Part shown: positions 46,579-55,356 of the stretch, piece after piece
Layout: the number at the start of each line of letters is the position of its first letter
How positions within the stretch are numbered: the stretch's first letter is position 1
DNA from: Actinomycetales bacterium
Lineage (GTDB): Bacteria; Actinomycetota; Actinomycetes; Actinomycetales; Dermatophilaceae
NCBI GenBank assembly: GCA_016711095.1
Contig: JADJTP010000001.1
Coordinates: 558,001-622,000, forward strand
Length of the DNA stretch: 64,000 nt
Direction of reading: 5' to 3'
Translations under genes and position numbers: made by a program
Notes under the pieces: generated by a model
The model's database searches: none
Seen by the model: only the letters and a program-made list of their open reading frames with translations
What the model was told of the DNA's origin: nothing

Positions 46579-47460
46579 CTACCGGCCAGCGGGTTGCAGG
46601 AGGAGCATCACCTGGGACGCCCCGGGCCGGCCGGGCTGCCCGACGGACCAGGTTTCGGGGTGCGCCCGACTCCATGACGCGTCGGCCACCCGCACCTCGA
46701 TGACGCCCAGCGCCTCCGCTCGCGCGACGGCCCAGGCGGCGACGGCCCACCCCAGCTGGCCGTCGGCTTCGAGGGTCACCGTGGAGCCTGCAGTGGCGCC
46801 GTCCAGGCCCCAGTCGGCGCTCAGGGCGCGGGTGACCGCGGCCGCGTCGGCGCTGGGGGCCGCGGCGAGGCGGCATACGAGCGTGCGTGGGGCCGCTCCG
46901 GCCAGTGCGGCTGCCAGCGGCGCCGCCTCGTCCTCATGCTGCGCGTATGCCGCTGGGGCGCCGCTGCGTTGCACGTCCTGCGCCACCTCGGTAAGCGGCC
47001 GAGTGAGATAGTCCTGCACCTTGACGAGCCTGTCGTAGAAGGCGTTGGCGGAATAGACGGGGTTCAGTATCTGCTCGGTGGTGCCCCACCCCTGGCTGGG
47101 CCGCTGCTGGAAGAGGCCGAGGGAGTCACGGTCGCCGTAGCGCAGGTTGCGCAGCTTGGACTCCTGAATGGCCGTCGCGACGGCGATCGTCGCCGCCCGG
47201 GTCGGCAGTCCGCGTTGCACGGCGACCGCCGAGATCGTCGCCGCGTTGCCCGCCTGCTCCGGGGTCACCTCGACCCGAGCTGCGCCGGTCGTCCAGCACG
47301 CGGGGGGGTTGAGCTGCTCGAGCAGGGTGCGGGCTCCGACGACGCCGGCCAGGACGACTGCGCCGACGAACACCACGGCCAGCCCGCGCAGCACGAAGCG
47401 ACGGCGTGGGGTCGGGGGGTGTTCTTCGGCGAGGATGAGCCCATGGGGGGTGCGCGGCAT
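46579..47460 (-). CDS. Membrane-anchored lysozyme-fold (transglycosylase-like) protein
   Basis: 293 residues. One N-terminal membrane segment (GLAVVFVGAVVLAGVVGA), then a region with ATAIQESKLRNLRYGDRDSLGLFQQRPSQGWG (in two parts near residue 90-120), the pattern of lytic-transglycosylase-like proteins (catalytic Glu in IQES). C-terminal domain mixed, with two cysteines. Starts six bases after the dapD stop, so co-expressed with dapD; wall metabolism is the common theme. Sometimes misnamed heavy-metal transporter. Confidence 0.78.
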   Translation of the reverse strand: MPRTPHGLILAEEHPPTPRRRFVLRGLAVVFVGAVVLAGVVGARTLLEQLNPPACWTTGAARVEVTPEQAGNAATISAVAVQRGLPTRAATIAVATAIQESKLRNLRYGDRDSLGLFQQRPSQGWGTTEQILNPVYSANAFYDRLVKVQDYLTRPLTEVAQDVQRSGAPAAYAQHEDEAAPLAAALAGAAPRTLVCRLAAAPSADAAAVTRALSADWGLDGATAGSTVTLEADGQLGWAVAAWAVARAEALGVIEVRVADASWSRAHPETWSVGQPGRPGASQVMLLLQPAGR

Positions 47461-47466
47461 AGGGAG

Positions 47467-48393
47467 TCAGTCGTTGGCGTGCAGCGCGTCGTTGAGGACG
47501 ATGCCGTGTCCGTCGCGGGCTTTGACGACGACCGCACCGGTCACCGAGTCACGCAGGAAAAGCAGGCTGCTCTGCCCCGAAAGGTCGCGGGCCTTGACGA
47601 CCTGACCGTCGGGCAGGGTGAGTTTGGTGCCGGCGGTGACATACAGCCCGGCCTCGACGACGCAGTCGTCACCGAGGGCGATGCCCAGGCCTGACTCGGC
47701 GCCGAGCAGGCAGCGTCGTCCTATCCGCACCCGCTCGGTGCCGCCGCCGGAGAGGGTGCCCATCGTCGAGGCGCCGCCGCCGATGTCGGATCCGTCTCCG
47801 ACAACGACGCCCTGGCTGATCCGGCCCTCCACCATCGACGCGCCGAGGGTGCCGGCGTTGAAGTTGACGAACCCCTCGTGCATGACGGTCGTGCCGCTGG
47901 CGAGGTGGGCGCCGAGGCGCACCCGGTCGGCGTCGGCGATGCGGACCCCTGACGGGACGACGTAATCGAGCATCCGAGGGAACTTGTCGACGCCGAAGAC
48001 GGTCACCGTCCCACGAGCCCGGAGCCGAGCCCGGGTCGCCTCGAAACCCTCCGCCGGGCACGGTCCGTGATTGGTCCACACGACGTTGGGCAGGGCGGCG
48101 AAGATGCCGTCGAGGTTGATCGTGTTCGGCTCGGCCAGCCGGTGGCTGAGCAGATGCAGGCGCAGGTAGGCGTCCGGGGTGGTGGTCGGGGGCACGTCCA
48201 GGTCGATCTCGAGCCCGACGATCTCGGTGCGGGTGCCGCGGGTGTCGTCGGCACCGACGAGGGCAGCCAGCGCCGCCGGGGCCGGGGACTGGCCGGGGCG
48301 AGGGCCCAGAACCGGGGCGGGAAACCACGTGTCGAGCACCTGATCGCCGGCAATCGTCGCCAGCCCTTCGCCCCATGCCGTGCGCTTCGTCAT
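47467..48393 (-). CDS. dapD: Tetrahydrodipicolinate N-succinyltransferase
   Basis: 308 residues, actinobacterial type. N-terminal TAWGEGLATIAGDQVLDTWFP; left-handed beta-helix hexapeptides in the middle (VRIADADRVRLGAHLASGTTV, VMHEGFVNFNAGTLGASMVEG in two lines), with the active-site EGRISQGVVVGDGSDIGGG. ATG 48393 is preceded by TAGGGT ending seven bases upstream: leaderless. Head to head with dapE, 37 bases apart. Confidence 0.93.
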   Translation of the reverse strand: MTKRTAWGEGLATIAGDQVLDTWFPAPVLGPRPGQSPAPAALAALVGADDTRGTRTEIVGLEIDLDVPPTTTPDAYLRLHLLSHRLAEPNTINLDGIFAALPNVVWTNHGPCPAEGFEATRARLRARGTVTVFGVDKFPRMLDYVVPSGVRIADADRVRLGAHLASGTTVMHEGFVNFNAGTLGASMVEGRISQGVVVGDGSDIGGGASTMGTLSGGGTERVRIGRRCLLGAESGLGIALGDDCVVEAGLYVTAGTKLTLPDGQVVKARDLSGQSSLLFLRDSVTGAVVVKARDGHGIVLNDALHAND

Positions 48394-48400
48394 GAGTGCA

Positions 48401-48423
48401 ACCCTAAGCGAGGGGCATACGCT
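48401..48423. promoter_or_regulatory. Divergent leaderless promoters of dapD and dapE
   Basis: Minus strand TAGGGT (48401-48406) lies seven bases before the dapD ATG; plus strand TACGCT (48418-48423) lies seven bases before the dapE ATG. The two -10 boxes are only 11 bases apart, so RNA polymerase can hardly occupy both at once. Confidence 0.6.
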
Positions 48424-48430
48424 CAGGGGT

Positions 48431-49519
48431 ATGCCGCCCACCGCTCCCGTGCTTGACCTCGCCCTGGACGTTGCGTCGCTCACCGCCGCGGTGTGCGACA
48501 TCGAGTCGGTCAGCGGCCAGGAACAAGACCTCGCCGACGCCGTCGACGTGGCGCTGCGCGGCCTCGGGCACCTCGAGGTGATCCGCGACGGGCACACGGT
48601 CATCGCCCGCACGAACCTGGGCCGCGCGGAGCGGGTCATCATCGCCGGGCACCTGGACACGGTGCCGCTCACGCGGCATACGCCCAATCTGCCGACCCGG
48701 CGAGTGGGGGAGGACCTCGTCGGGCGCGGCACCGTCGACATGAAAGGCGGTGTCGCTGTGATGCTCCGCCTGGCCCTGTTGTTGTCCAGCCCCAACCGCG
48801 ATCTCACCCTGTGCTTCTACGACTGCGAGGAGGTCGAGGGGGAGCGCAACGGCCTCAAACGGATCGCCGAGAACCGGCCTGAGCTGCTGCAGGCCGATTT
48901 CGCCGTGCTCATGGAGCCCACCAACGGCACCGTCGAGGGCGGCTGCAAAGGCACCCTGCGGGTCGAAGTGCGCACCGCGGGGGTGGCGTCGCATTCGGCG
49001 CGACCGTGGATGGGCCACAACGCGATCCACGACGCGGGGGAGGTTCTCGGGCGACTCATCGCCTATGAGCCACGAGTCGTGGACGTCGACGGGCTGACCT
49101 ATCGCGAGGCGCTACAGGCTGTGCTGATCGAGGGCGGCACTGCGGCGAATATCATTCCGGACGCCTGCGCGGTGACCGTCAACTATCGTTACGCCCCCGA
49201 TCGGTCGGAGCAGGAGGCGGTCGCGCACGTACGAGAGGTGTTCGAGGGCCTCGTCGTCGATGTGACCGATAACGCCGGCGGGGCCCGCCCCGGGCTCGAC
49301 CGACCTGCCGCCAGGGCGTTCATCGACGCGCTCGGAGTGCCGGTGCAGGCCAAGGAAGGGTGGACCGACGTCGCCCGCTTCGCCGCGCTCGGCGTCCCTG
49401 CGGTCAACTTCGGGCCGGGCGACCCGCTGCTGGCCCACATGGACGACGAGCGGGCTCCGATCGAGCAGTATGCCGCCGCCGAGGCCGCTATGCTGCGCTG
49501 GCTCGGCACCCCCCTCTGA
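48431..49519 (+). CDS. dapE: Succinyl-diaminopimelate desuccinylase
   Basis: 362 residues, M20 metallopeptidase family. Metal ligands: HLDTVPLTRH (near 74), GRGTVDMKGGVAV (near 105), CEEVEGERNG (near 138), and the C-terminal His in LLAHMDDERAP (near 335). Dimerisation-domain HSARPWMGHNAIHD follows. Completes, with dapC and dapD here, three consecutive steps of the succinylase branch. Confidence 0.93.
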   Translation: MPPTAPVLDLALDVASLTAAVCDIESVSGQEQDLADAVDVALRGLGHLEVIRDGHTVIARTNLGRAERVIIAGHLDTVPLTRHTPNLPTRRVGEDLVGRGTVDMKGGVAVMLRLALLLSSPNRDLTLCFYDCEEVEGERNGLKRIAENRPELLQADFAVLMEPTNGTVEGGCKGTLRVEVRTAGVASHSARPWMGHNAIHDAGEVLGRLIAYEPRVVDVDGLTYREALQAVLIEGGTAANIIPDACAVTVNYRYAPDRSEQEAVAHVREVFEGLVVDVTDNAGGARPGLDRPAARAFIDALGVPVQAKEGWTDVARFAALGVPAVNFGPGDPLLAHMDDERAPIEQYAAAEAAMLRWLGTPL

Positions 49520-49621
49520 GCTCCGAGCGGGGCGACTCGCTCACCGGACCGAGCCAGGGGGTCGCAGAAACGCCGGACCCCGCGCCCGAGCGGGCCAGGC
49601 GGGCCGTCGTCCCGGGTCGCG

Positions 49622-49627
49622 TAGCGT
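49622..49627 (+). promoter_or_regulatory. -10 box of the LOG-family gene (leaderless)
   Basis: TAGCGT, eight bases before ATG 49636; no Shine-Dalgarno. Drives the chain of overlapping genes to 53010. Confidence 0.5.
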
Positions 49628-49635
49628 TGCCTCTT

Positions 49636-50385
49636 ATGAACGGTAAGGATCGTCGGCGGGCCTATCAGAAGGGCCCCGTCACATTACGGGGCCAGCGGGT
49701 GCCCGCGACGACGACCGACCAGCGGCTGCTCGACTCTCGTGGCGCGACCGACTGGTTGCACGCTGACCCCTGGCGGGTCATGCGGATCCAGTCGGAGTTC
49801 GTCGAAGGCTTCGGCGCCCTGGCCGAGCTCGGCCCGGCTGTCAGCGTCTTCGGCTCGGCGCGGCTGGGAGAGGGCGACCCAGCCTATGAGTTGGGTCGGC
49901 GGGTGGGTAGGGCCCTGGTCGAGGCGGGCTACGCGGTCATCACCGGTGGCGGGCCGGGGCTCATGGAGGCCGCCAACCGAGGCGCCCTGGAGGCCGGTGG
50001 GACGTCGGTCGGGCTAGGCATCGAGCTTCCCTTCGAGACCGGTCTCAACGAATACGTCGACCTCGGGGTCAACTTCCGCTACTTCTTTGCCCGCAAGACG
50101 ATGTTCGTCAAGTACGCCGAGGGCTTCGTCGTGCTGCCCGGTGGCCTCGGGACCCTCGACGAACTGTTTGAGGCGCTCACGCTGGCGCAGACGGGCAAGA
50201 TCACCACGTTCCCGATCGTTCTGCTGGGCACCGCCTATTGGGCGGGCCTGCTCGACTGGATGCGCGACACCGCGGTGCGGCACGGAACGATGGGTATCGG
50301 CGACGTCGAGCGGATCCTGGTGACCGACGATGTCGACGAGGCGGTCCGCTACATCCTCCAGCACGATGGAAGGGATCGGTCGTGA
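49636..50385 (+). CDS. LOG-family (TIGR00730) nucleoside 5'-monophosphate phosphoribohydrolase
   Basis: 249 residues. ITGGGPGLMEAANRGALEAGG and the PGGxGTxxE motif in VVLPGGLGTLDELFEALT define the family (lysine-decarboxylase-like Rossmann fold). Relatives release cytokinin bases from their ribotides or act on other nucleotides; the substrate here is unknown. First gene of a run joined by GTGA overlaps. Confidence 0.88.
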   Translation: MNGKDRRRAYQKGPVTLRGQRVPATTTDQRLLDSRGATDWLHADPWRVMRIQSEFVEGFGALAELGPAVSVFGSARLGEGDPAYELGRRVGRALVEAGYAVITGGGPGLMEAANRGALEAGGTSVGLGIELPFETGLNEYVDLGVNFRYFFARKTMFVKYAEGFVVLPGGLGTLDELFEALTLAQTGKITTFPIVLLGTAYWAGLLDWMRDTAVRHGTMGIGDVERILVTDDVDEAVRYILQHDGRDRS

Positions 50386-50744
50386 CCTGGGTGGCGCTGG
50401 CGGTAGCTGTCGTGCTCGTCGGGCTGACCGTGGCCGCCGTCCTCGGCCGGATCGACGGCGGCCTCGGCCCTGCGACGACCTCCCTGGCCTATGTGCCGCT
50501 CCCGCTGGGGCAGCTGGAGCCTGAGGACGTGGACGATGTGCGGCTGGACACTGCGTTGCGCGGCTATCGGATGGATCAGGTCGACGAGGTCCTCGGCCGA
50601 CTCACCGACGAGTTGCGCTCGCTGCATGCCCAGTTGTCCGAGGCCCGGGCTCTCGCGCAGTCGTTCGTGCCCCCCGCGGCGGCAGCCGAAGACGACGGGT
50701 CACCGCCGTTGACGCAATCGCCCTACCACCGCCCGCAGGAGTGA
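50382..50744 (+). CDS. DivIVA-domain membrane protein
   Basis: 120 residues. One membrane segment at the very N-terminus (WVALAVAVVLVGLTVAAVLG) and a DivIVA-like motif DTALRGYRMDQVDEVLGRLT followed by a short coiled coil. Probably a small cell-envelope organiser. GTG 50382 overlaps the previous stop. Confidence 0.78.
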   Translation: MTWVALAVAVVLVGLTVAAVLGRIDGGLGPATTSLAYVPLPLGQLEPEDVDDVRLDTALRGYRMDQVDEVLGRLTDELRSLHAQLSEARALAQSFVPPAAAAEDDGSPPLTQSPYHRPQE

Positions 50745-50747
50745 CCC

Positions 50748-51188
50748 GTGGCCGTCATCACCCTTGAACGTGTCGTCCCGCGCCCGTTGTCGGCCGTGTG
50801 GGCGGTCGTCAGTGACGTCGCCGGGCACCGGCTCCCGGTCACCCGACTCGAGACCGACCCGGGCACCCCGGGGGTCGGCTGGCGCTTCGTCGCCGTCACC
50901 GGCTGGGGTCGGCTGGCGTTCGCCGACGCTATGGTCATCACCCGGTGGCATCCGCCGGTCGCCGGCTCCAAGAGCGCCGACTATGCCATCGTCAAGACCG
51001 GACGGTGGCTCGGCGGCTGGGCCGAGGTGCACCTGCAGGCCCTCGACCCGGGCAACACCAGGCTTACCTGGAGCGAGGAGATCATCCTGCACCCACACGC
51101 CCTCGGTCGCCTCGTGGCACCCCTGTCGGACCGGGCGGTCCGGCGGCTGTTCGCCGATGCCGTGTCCGACATGGTCAGCCGCGCGTGA
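50748..51188 (+). CDS. SRPBCC (START-fold) family protein
   Basis: 146 residues. ITLERVVPRPLSAVWAVVSD at the start and LTWSEEIILHP near the end are the beta-strand and strand-loop of polyketide-cyclase/SRPBCC proteins, which bind hydrophobic ligands in a cavity. Ligand unknown. GTG 50748, three bases after the previous stop; stop overlaps tag. Confidence 0.75.
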   Translation: MAVITLERVVPRPLSAVWAVVSDVAGHRLPVTRLETDPGTPGVGWRFVAVTGWGRLAFADAMVITRWHPPVAGSKSADYAIVKTGRWLGGWAEVHLQALDPGNTRLTWSEEIILHPHALGRLVAPLSDRAVRRLFADAVSDMVSRA

Positions 51189-51778
51189 CCGACGCTTCGC
51201 TCGTCACCGGGCCTGACGGCATACGGCGGTGTGCGTGGGCCGGCAGCTCCGGTGACTACCTCGCCTACCACGACACCGAGTGGGGGGTGCCGGTCCACGG
51301 CGAGCGCGAGCTCTTCGAGCGGCTCACCCTCGAGGCCTTCCAGTCGGGCCTGTCATGGCTGACCATTCTGCGCAAGCGGCAGGACTTCCGGCGGGCGTTC
51401 GCAGGCTTCGACCCCGAGCTGGTCGCGGCCTTCGGCCCGGCCGACCGCGAGCGGCTGACGGGCGACGCATCGATCGTGCGAAACGCCCGCAAGATCGACG
51501 CCGCGATCCACAATGCCGCTGCGGTGCTGGACCTGCGGCGCGACGGGGGGCTCGACGCATTCCTCTGGTCCTTCGCGCCCACCGCACACAGGCGACCGAG
51601 CCAGCTGGGCGACCTGCGCGCGACGTCGCCGGAATCGGTCGCGCTGGCCAAGGCGCTCACATCGCGCGGGTTTGTCTTCGTCGGCCCGACGACCTTGTAT
51701 GCCGCGATGCAGGCATGCGGGCTCGTCGACGACCACCTGAGCGGTTGTGCCAGAGCTGGCCGTGGGGGCGCCCGGTGA
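51185..51778 (+). CDS. tag: DNA-3-methyladenine glycosylase I
   Basis: 197 residues. Excises 3-methyladenine from alkylated DNA. RRCAWAG, YHDTEWGVPVHGERELFERL and SGLSWLTILRKRQDFRRAFAGF are hallmark segments. Zinc ligands: Cys in RRCAWA, His in YHDTEW, His and Cys in DDHLSGCAR near the C-terminus. Overlaps both neighbours by four bases. Confidence 0.93.
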   Translation: MTDASLVTGPDGIRRCAWAGSSGDYLAYHDTEWGVPVHGERELFERLTLEAFQSGLSWLTILRKRQDFRRAFAGFDPELVAAFGPADRERLTGDASIVRNARKIDAAIHNAAAVLDLRRDGGLDAFLWSFAPTAHRRPSQLGDLRATSPESVALAKALTSRGFVFVGPTTLYAAMQACGLVDDHLSGCARAGRGGAR

Positions 51779-53010
51779 GTGCACCGGTGCCGGTCGGTCG
51801 GGCACGCGCCGAGGCGGTTCTCGGCCGGGTCTTCGGCGGCCACTTCGTGCTGCAGGTCGTCGTGCTGTATGCCGTGACCCGAGTGATCACCGCGGTCATG
51901 TTGGCGGTTGTCGCGCCGACTCAGCAGCCGGCCGCGATGACCGGCGGGGTCCGGGTTGGCTACCTCGGCTTCACCCGGCTCTGGGACGGCGAATGGTATG
52001 AGCGGGTCGCCACCGAGGGATACCCGTCGGTCCTCCCGCGGGACGCCTCGGGCGACGCCACTCAGAACACCTGGGCCTTCTATCCGCTCTTTCCGTATCT
52101 CGCCCGGGCGGTCGCGCAGTTGACCGGGCTGTCGTTCGCTGCGGCCGCGTCGACGCTCGCTCTGCTGCTGGGTTTCGCAGCCGCGGTCGTCATGGCCCGG
52201 CTGGTGCAGCCCCGCCTCGGCAACGTCGGGGCGTTGCTCGTCGTGGGGCTCTATGCCGTGTTCCCGTCCTCGCCGGTGCTCCAGGTGGCCTACACCGAGT
52301 CGCTGGCGATCCTCTTGCTCTGCGGCTTCTTGTTGGCTCTGACGCGGGAGCGGTGGCTCATCGCCACCGGACTTGCCGTTCTCATCGGGCTGAGCCGGCC
52401 GATCGCGCTGCCGCTGGGCGTCGTCACGCTCGTCGCCCTCTGGCTGCGGTGGCGCCGACGGGGAAGCGAGCCGGTCGAGCGCGGCGAAGGCGCGAAGGCC
52501 CTGGCCTCCCTCGTCGGGTGTGGGGTTGCGGGACTGCTCTGGCCGAGCATCGCGTGGCTGGGCACGGGGGTGCCGGACGCCTACTTCCAGACCATGCGGG
52601 CGTGGTCGTGGAGCGGTGGCGTCCAGCTCTTCGGGCCGTGGGTGGACATCCCGCGCGCCTACTTCGGGCCGATCGGCCCCGTCGTCGTCGTCGTGACCGT
52701 CGTTCTGCTCGTCATCGCCTTAGGCGGGCCTTGGGCTCGGCGACTGGGGCCACAGCTGCGCGTGTGGACCCTGGCCTACGCGGCGTACGTGATGGCGGCG
52801 CAGACACCGGGCACGAGCACGGCACGCTATCTGCTGCCGATGTTCCCCCTGCTCGCGGTCGCGCTGGGGGTCGCGTCCGAGCGCGGGCGCGGGCGGGGGA
52901 TACCGACCGGAGTGCGTGCGGGCGTTCTCACGGTCGTGTTCCTCTGGCTGCAATGGAAGTGGATCTCCGTGCTCTGGCACTTCACTCCGCCGACCGATTG
53001 GGCGCCATAG
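51775..53010 (+). CDS. GT-C fold membrane protein, PIG-V/mannosyltransferase-like
   Basis: 411 residues with about nine membrane helices. RLWDGEWYERVATEGYPSV in the first outer loop is the acidic motif of GT-C glycosyltransferases of the PIG-V type; FYPLFPYLARAVAQLTGL and QVAYTESLAILLLCGFLLAL follow. Likely transfers a sugar from a polyprenyl-phosphate donor on the outer membrane face; acceptor unknown. GTG 51775 overlaps the tag stop. Confidence 0.7.
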   Translation: MSAPVPVGRARAEAVLGRVFGGHFVLQVVVLYAVTRVITAVMLAVVAPTQQPAAMTGGVRVGYLGFTRLWDGEWYERVATEGYPSVLPRDASGDATQNTWAFYPLFPYLARAVAQLTGLSFAAAASTLALLLGFAAAVVMARLVQPRLGNVGALLVVGLYAVFPSSPVLQVAYTESLAILLLCGFLLALTRERWLIATGLAVLIGLSRPIALPLGVVTLVALWLRWRRRGSEPVERGEGAKALASLVGCGVAGLLWPSIAWLGTGVPDAYFQTMRAWSWSGGVQLFGPWVDIPRAYFGPIGPVVVVVTVVLLVIALGGPWARRLGPQLRVWTLAYAAYVMAAQTPGTSTARYLLPMFPLLAVALGVASERGRGRGIPTGVRAGVLTVVFLWLQWKWISVLWHFTPPTDWAP

Positions 53011-53030
53011 TCGCCAACGGGTTCGTGACG

Positions 53031-53840
53031 TTACCGGCCGCTATATACCGGTTTTGCTTTGGCGAGGAATGCGTCGACCGCGGCGCGGTGGTCGTCGGTG
53101 CTGCCGGTTTCATTCATCCGGTCGCGCTCGAAGTCCAGTGCCTCGGAAAGGTCGTGCGCGGCGCTGAAGGCGACCGCTCGGCGCATCGCACCGTAGGCCC
53201 GGGTGGGGCCGGCGGCGAGGGTACCTGCGAGCGAGGCGACCGCGCCGGGGAATTCGTCCGCGGAGACCACCGACGTGACCAGGCCGAGCGACAAGCATTC
53301 CTGGGCTGAGATGGTGCGCGGCAGCAGCAGCAGTTCCTTAGCCTTGGCGACCCCCACGAGCCGCGGAAGCCAGAATGAGGAGCCGGTGTCGCACGAGAGG
53401 GCGATGCCCGCGAAGGCGAGGTTCATTCCGCCGCCCTCGACCATGATCCGGAAGTCTGCGCTCAGGGCCATGGACGCTCCGGCACCCGCCGCCACCCCGT
53501 TGAGAGCGGCGATGACCGGCTTGTCCATCGTCGCCAGCAGCAGGGCGACAGGGTTGTAGTGCTCCTGCACGGTGACGCCCAGGCCCTCATCGCCGGCCTG
53601 CAAACCGGCAATGTGCTCCTTGAGGTCCTGGCCGACGCAGAACGCCCGCCCGGTGCCGGTGAGCACCACGACACGGATCTCGGGGTTCTCGGCAACCTCA
53701 CGGATAGTCGGGACAAGCAGCTCCTTGGTCGCGTGATCCAGGGAGTTCATCGCATCGGGTCGGTTGAGGGTGACGGTCGCGATGCCGCCCTCGACCGTGA
53801 GCAGGACTGAGGGGGCGCTGGGCTGAACATCGTCGGTCAT
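53031..53840 (-). CDS. Enoyl-CoA hydratase/isomerase family protein (PaaG-like)
   Basis: 269 residues, crotonase fold. Oxyanion-hole segments GRAFCVGQDLKEH and NGVAAGAGASMALSADFRI; the hydratase Glu in the second is replaced (GAGASMAL), and an Asp occurs in SCDTGSSFWLPRLVG. This pattern is that of PaaG-type isomerases rather than true hydratases (inference). ATG 53840 has weak signals. Convergent with the mannosyltransferase-like gene. Confidence 0.85.
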   Translation of the reverse strand: MTDDVQPSAPSVLLTVEGGIATVTLNRPDAMNSLDHATKELLVPTIREVAENPEIRVVVLTGTGRAFCVGQDLKEHIAGLQAGDEGLGVTVQEHYNPVALLLATMDKPVIAALNGVAAGAGASMALSADFRIMVEGGGMNLAFAGIALSCDTGSSFWLPRLVGVAKAKELLLLPRTISAQECLSLGLVTSVVSADEFPGAVASLAGTLAAGPTRAYGAMRRAVAFSAAHDLSEALDFERDRMNETGSTDDHRAAVDAFLAKAKPVYSGR

Positions 53841-53889
53841 GGCCCATATCGTGCCGCACGACGATTTCGTCACAGCACGGTTCACGCGT

Positions 53890-53895
53890 GATAAT
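53890..53895 (+). promoter_or_regulatory. -10 box upstream of the DUF3117 gene
   Basis: GATAAT within GTGATAATGG, close to consensus, about 77 bases before ATG 53972. Transcript leader about 70 nt. Confidence 0.45.
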
Positions 53896-53971
53896 GGTCT
53901 CCGGATGCAGGATCCGGTCGTGACCCTGCCGACAGGACCTGAATGCGAACAGTTTCCGAGGAAGGGGAACC

Positions 53972-54145
53972 ATGGCTGCGATGAAGCCGAGGACCGGAGA
54001 TGGCCCGCTCGAGGTCACGAAGGAAGGACGAGGGATCGTCCTGAGGATGCCCCTTGAAGGTGGCGGTCGCCTCGTCGTCGAGATGACCCCCGTAGAGGCA
54101 GCCGCGTTGCGCGATGCCATCCAGGGGTGCGACGGCGTGTCCTGA
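53972..54145 (+). CDS. DUF3117 family small protein
   Basis: 57 residues: MAAMKPRTGDGPLEVTKEGR, then IVLRMPLEGGGRLVVEMTP and VEAAALRDAIQGC. Short basic-acidic beta protein conserved through actinobacteria, next to tag in mycobacteria as near here. Function unknown. GAGGAAGGGG precedes the ATG. A terminator follows 41 bases after the stop. Confidence 0.9.
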   Translation: MAAMKPRTGDGPLEVTKEGRGIVLRMPLEGGGRLVVEMTPVEAAALRDAIQGCDGVS

Positions 54146-54186
54146 CCGAGACCGCGTAGGTAGCCGCGGCCCATACCAACGAACCT

Positions 54187-54219
54187 GAGGCGTTACCCGG
54201 CCAGTCCGGGGAACGCCTC
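54187..54219 (+). terminator. Terminator after the DUF3117 gene
   Basis: GAGGCGTT (54187-54194) pairs with AACGCCTC (54212-54219); inner CCGG pairs with CCGG across a two-base mismatch; loop CCAGT. Confidence 0.7.
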
Positions 54220-54549
54220 AGTCGTGCCTGGGACCATGTCGGTGCCGGCCCATGATGACCCCGGGTGTCGACGACGCTGGGGGCGTGCGAGTGCCGGGCC
54301 ATCGGCGGTTGACCCGTTCCCGGCGATTCATTGACCCGTTCCCCGGCAACGCAGCCAGGGTGGGGTTTCTCGGCTGGACGTCGTCGAGATGTCCACGGCG
54401 GGTGTGAAAGTGCGGCTGATGACGCGTCCGGTGCTGTCCCAACAGCACCTACTGCGGCATCAGCGGCTCGTTCACCCCCGGTTCCAGCCAGGGGCGGGGA
54501 AATTCGTGCTGCCGGCGCTCAGCGCTGCCGGCGTTGGTTCAGCACTGGC
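54220..54549. other. Intergenic region with a direct repeat, no gene seen
   Basis: Holds TTGACCCGTTCC twice (54309-54320 and 54331-54342, 22 bases apart), each resembling a -35 box, but no matching downstream gene on the plus strand; the O-methyltransferase gene ends here from the other side. Open frames present are antisense to that gene. Confidence 0.5.
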
Positions 54550-55182
54550 TCAGCGCTTGACGGCGACCAGCAGCCCGTCGCCGACGGGAAGCATCACGGT
54601 CGTGAACTCCTCGCTGTCACGCAGGGCCTTGCCGAGGTCACGCAGGATCCGGGTGCGTTCGTCGCGAGCGGCCGGATCGGCGACCTGGCCGTGCCACAGC
54701 ATGTTGTCGATGGCGAGGACCCCGCCAGGGCGCAGCAGGCGGCGCGCCTCGTGCACATAGGCCGGGTATTCGTCCTTGTCCCCGTCGATGAATGCCAGAT
54801 CGTATGCCGCGTCGGTCATCCGGGCGAGCACGTCAAGAGCCCGGCCGAGGATGACCCGGGTGCGCTGATGGGCGATCCCGGCGTCGGCGAACGCCTCTCT
54901 GGCCGCACGCTGGTGCTCGGCCTCGACGTCGATCGTCGTGAGGACGCCGTCTGGCGGCATACCGGCGAGCAGCCACAACCCCGAGACACCCGCGCCGGTG
55001 CCGACCTCGACGACGGCGCGAGCCGCTCCGGTGGCGGCGAGCATCCGCAGCACCGACCCGGCCCCCAACCCGACGGGCACGGCGCCCAACTCCTCGCCGC
55101 GGCGGCGCGCCGCCTCGACGACCGGGTCTTCGACGACGAACTGATCGGCATAGGTCCAGCTGGCGGCACGGTTGGCGCTCAT
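54550..55182 (-). CDS. O-methyltransferase (SAM-dependent, COMT-like family 3)
   Basis: 210 residues. SAM-binding VVEVGTGAGVSGLWLLAGMP and TIDVEAEH; metal-binding FIDGDKDEYPAYVHEARRLL and IDNMLWHGQV. The usual neighbour of sigE in actinobacteria. ATG 55182 is six bases after a TAGGGT box, so leaderless; an in-frame TTG two codons earlier lies inside that spacer. Confidence 0.9.
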   Translation of the reverse strand: MSANRAASWTYADQFVVEDPVVEAARRRGEELGAVPVGLGAGSVLRMLAATGAARAVVEVGTGAGVSGLWLLAGMPPDGVLTTIDVEAEHQRAAREAFADAGIAHQRTRVILGRALDVLARMTDAAYDLAFIDGDKDEYPAYVHEARRLLRPGGVLAIDNMLWHGQVADPAARDERTRILRDLGKALRDSEEFTTVMLPVGDGLLVAVKR

Positions 55183-55188
55183 GACCAA

Positions 55189-55194
55189 ACCCTA
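55189..55194 (-). promoter_or_regulatory. -10 box of the O-methyltransferase gene (leaderless)
   Basis: TAGGGT on the minus strand, six bases before ATG 55182. Confidence 0.55.
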
Positions 55195-55217
55195 ATCCGA
55201 GCCAGGGTGCAATCCGT

Positions 55218-55244
55218 GGAATACCAGGGGGCTCCCTGATGGTT
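55218..55244 (+). promoter_or_regulatory. Candidate ECF-type promoter of sigE
   Basis: GGAATA (55218-55223) and GGTT (55241-55244) separated by 17 bases resemble the GGAAC/GTT boxes used by extracytoplasmic sigma factors, which often drive their own genes. Between them CAGGG and CCCTG form a small hairpin. Confidence 0.4.
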
Positions 55245-55356
55245 TCGCCATTCACAGGACGGGCACAGTTGTTTCGTGTCCGGCTCATGGGATCGATGGG
55301 AACCCTGGAGTCGGCACGAACGTCAGTTCAGGCAGGCTCATGAAAGGCTCGCGCAC

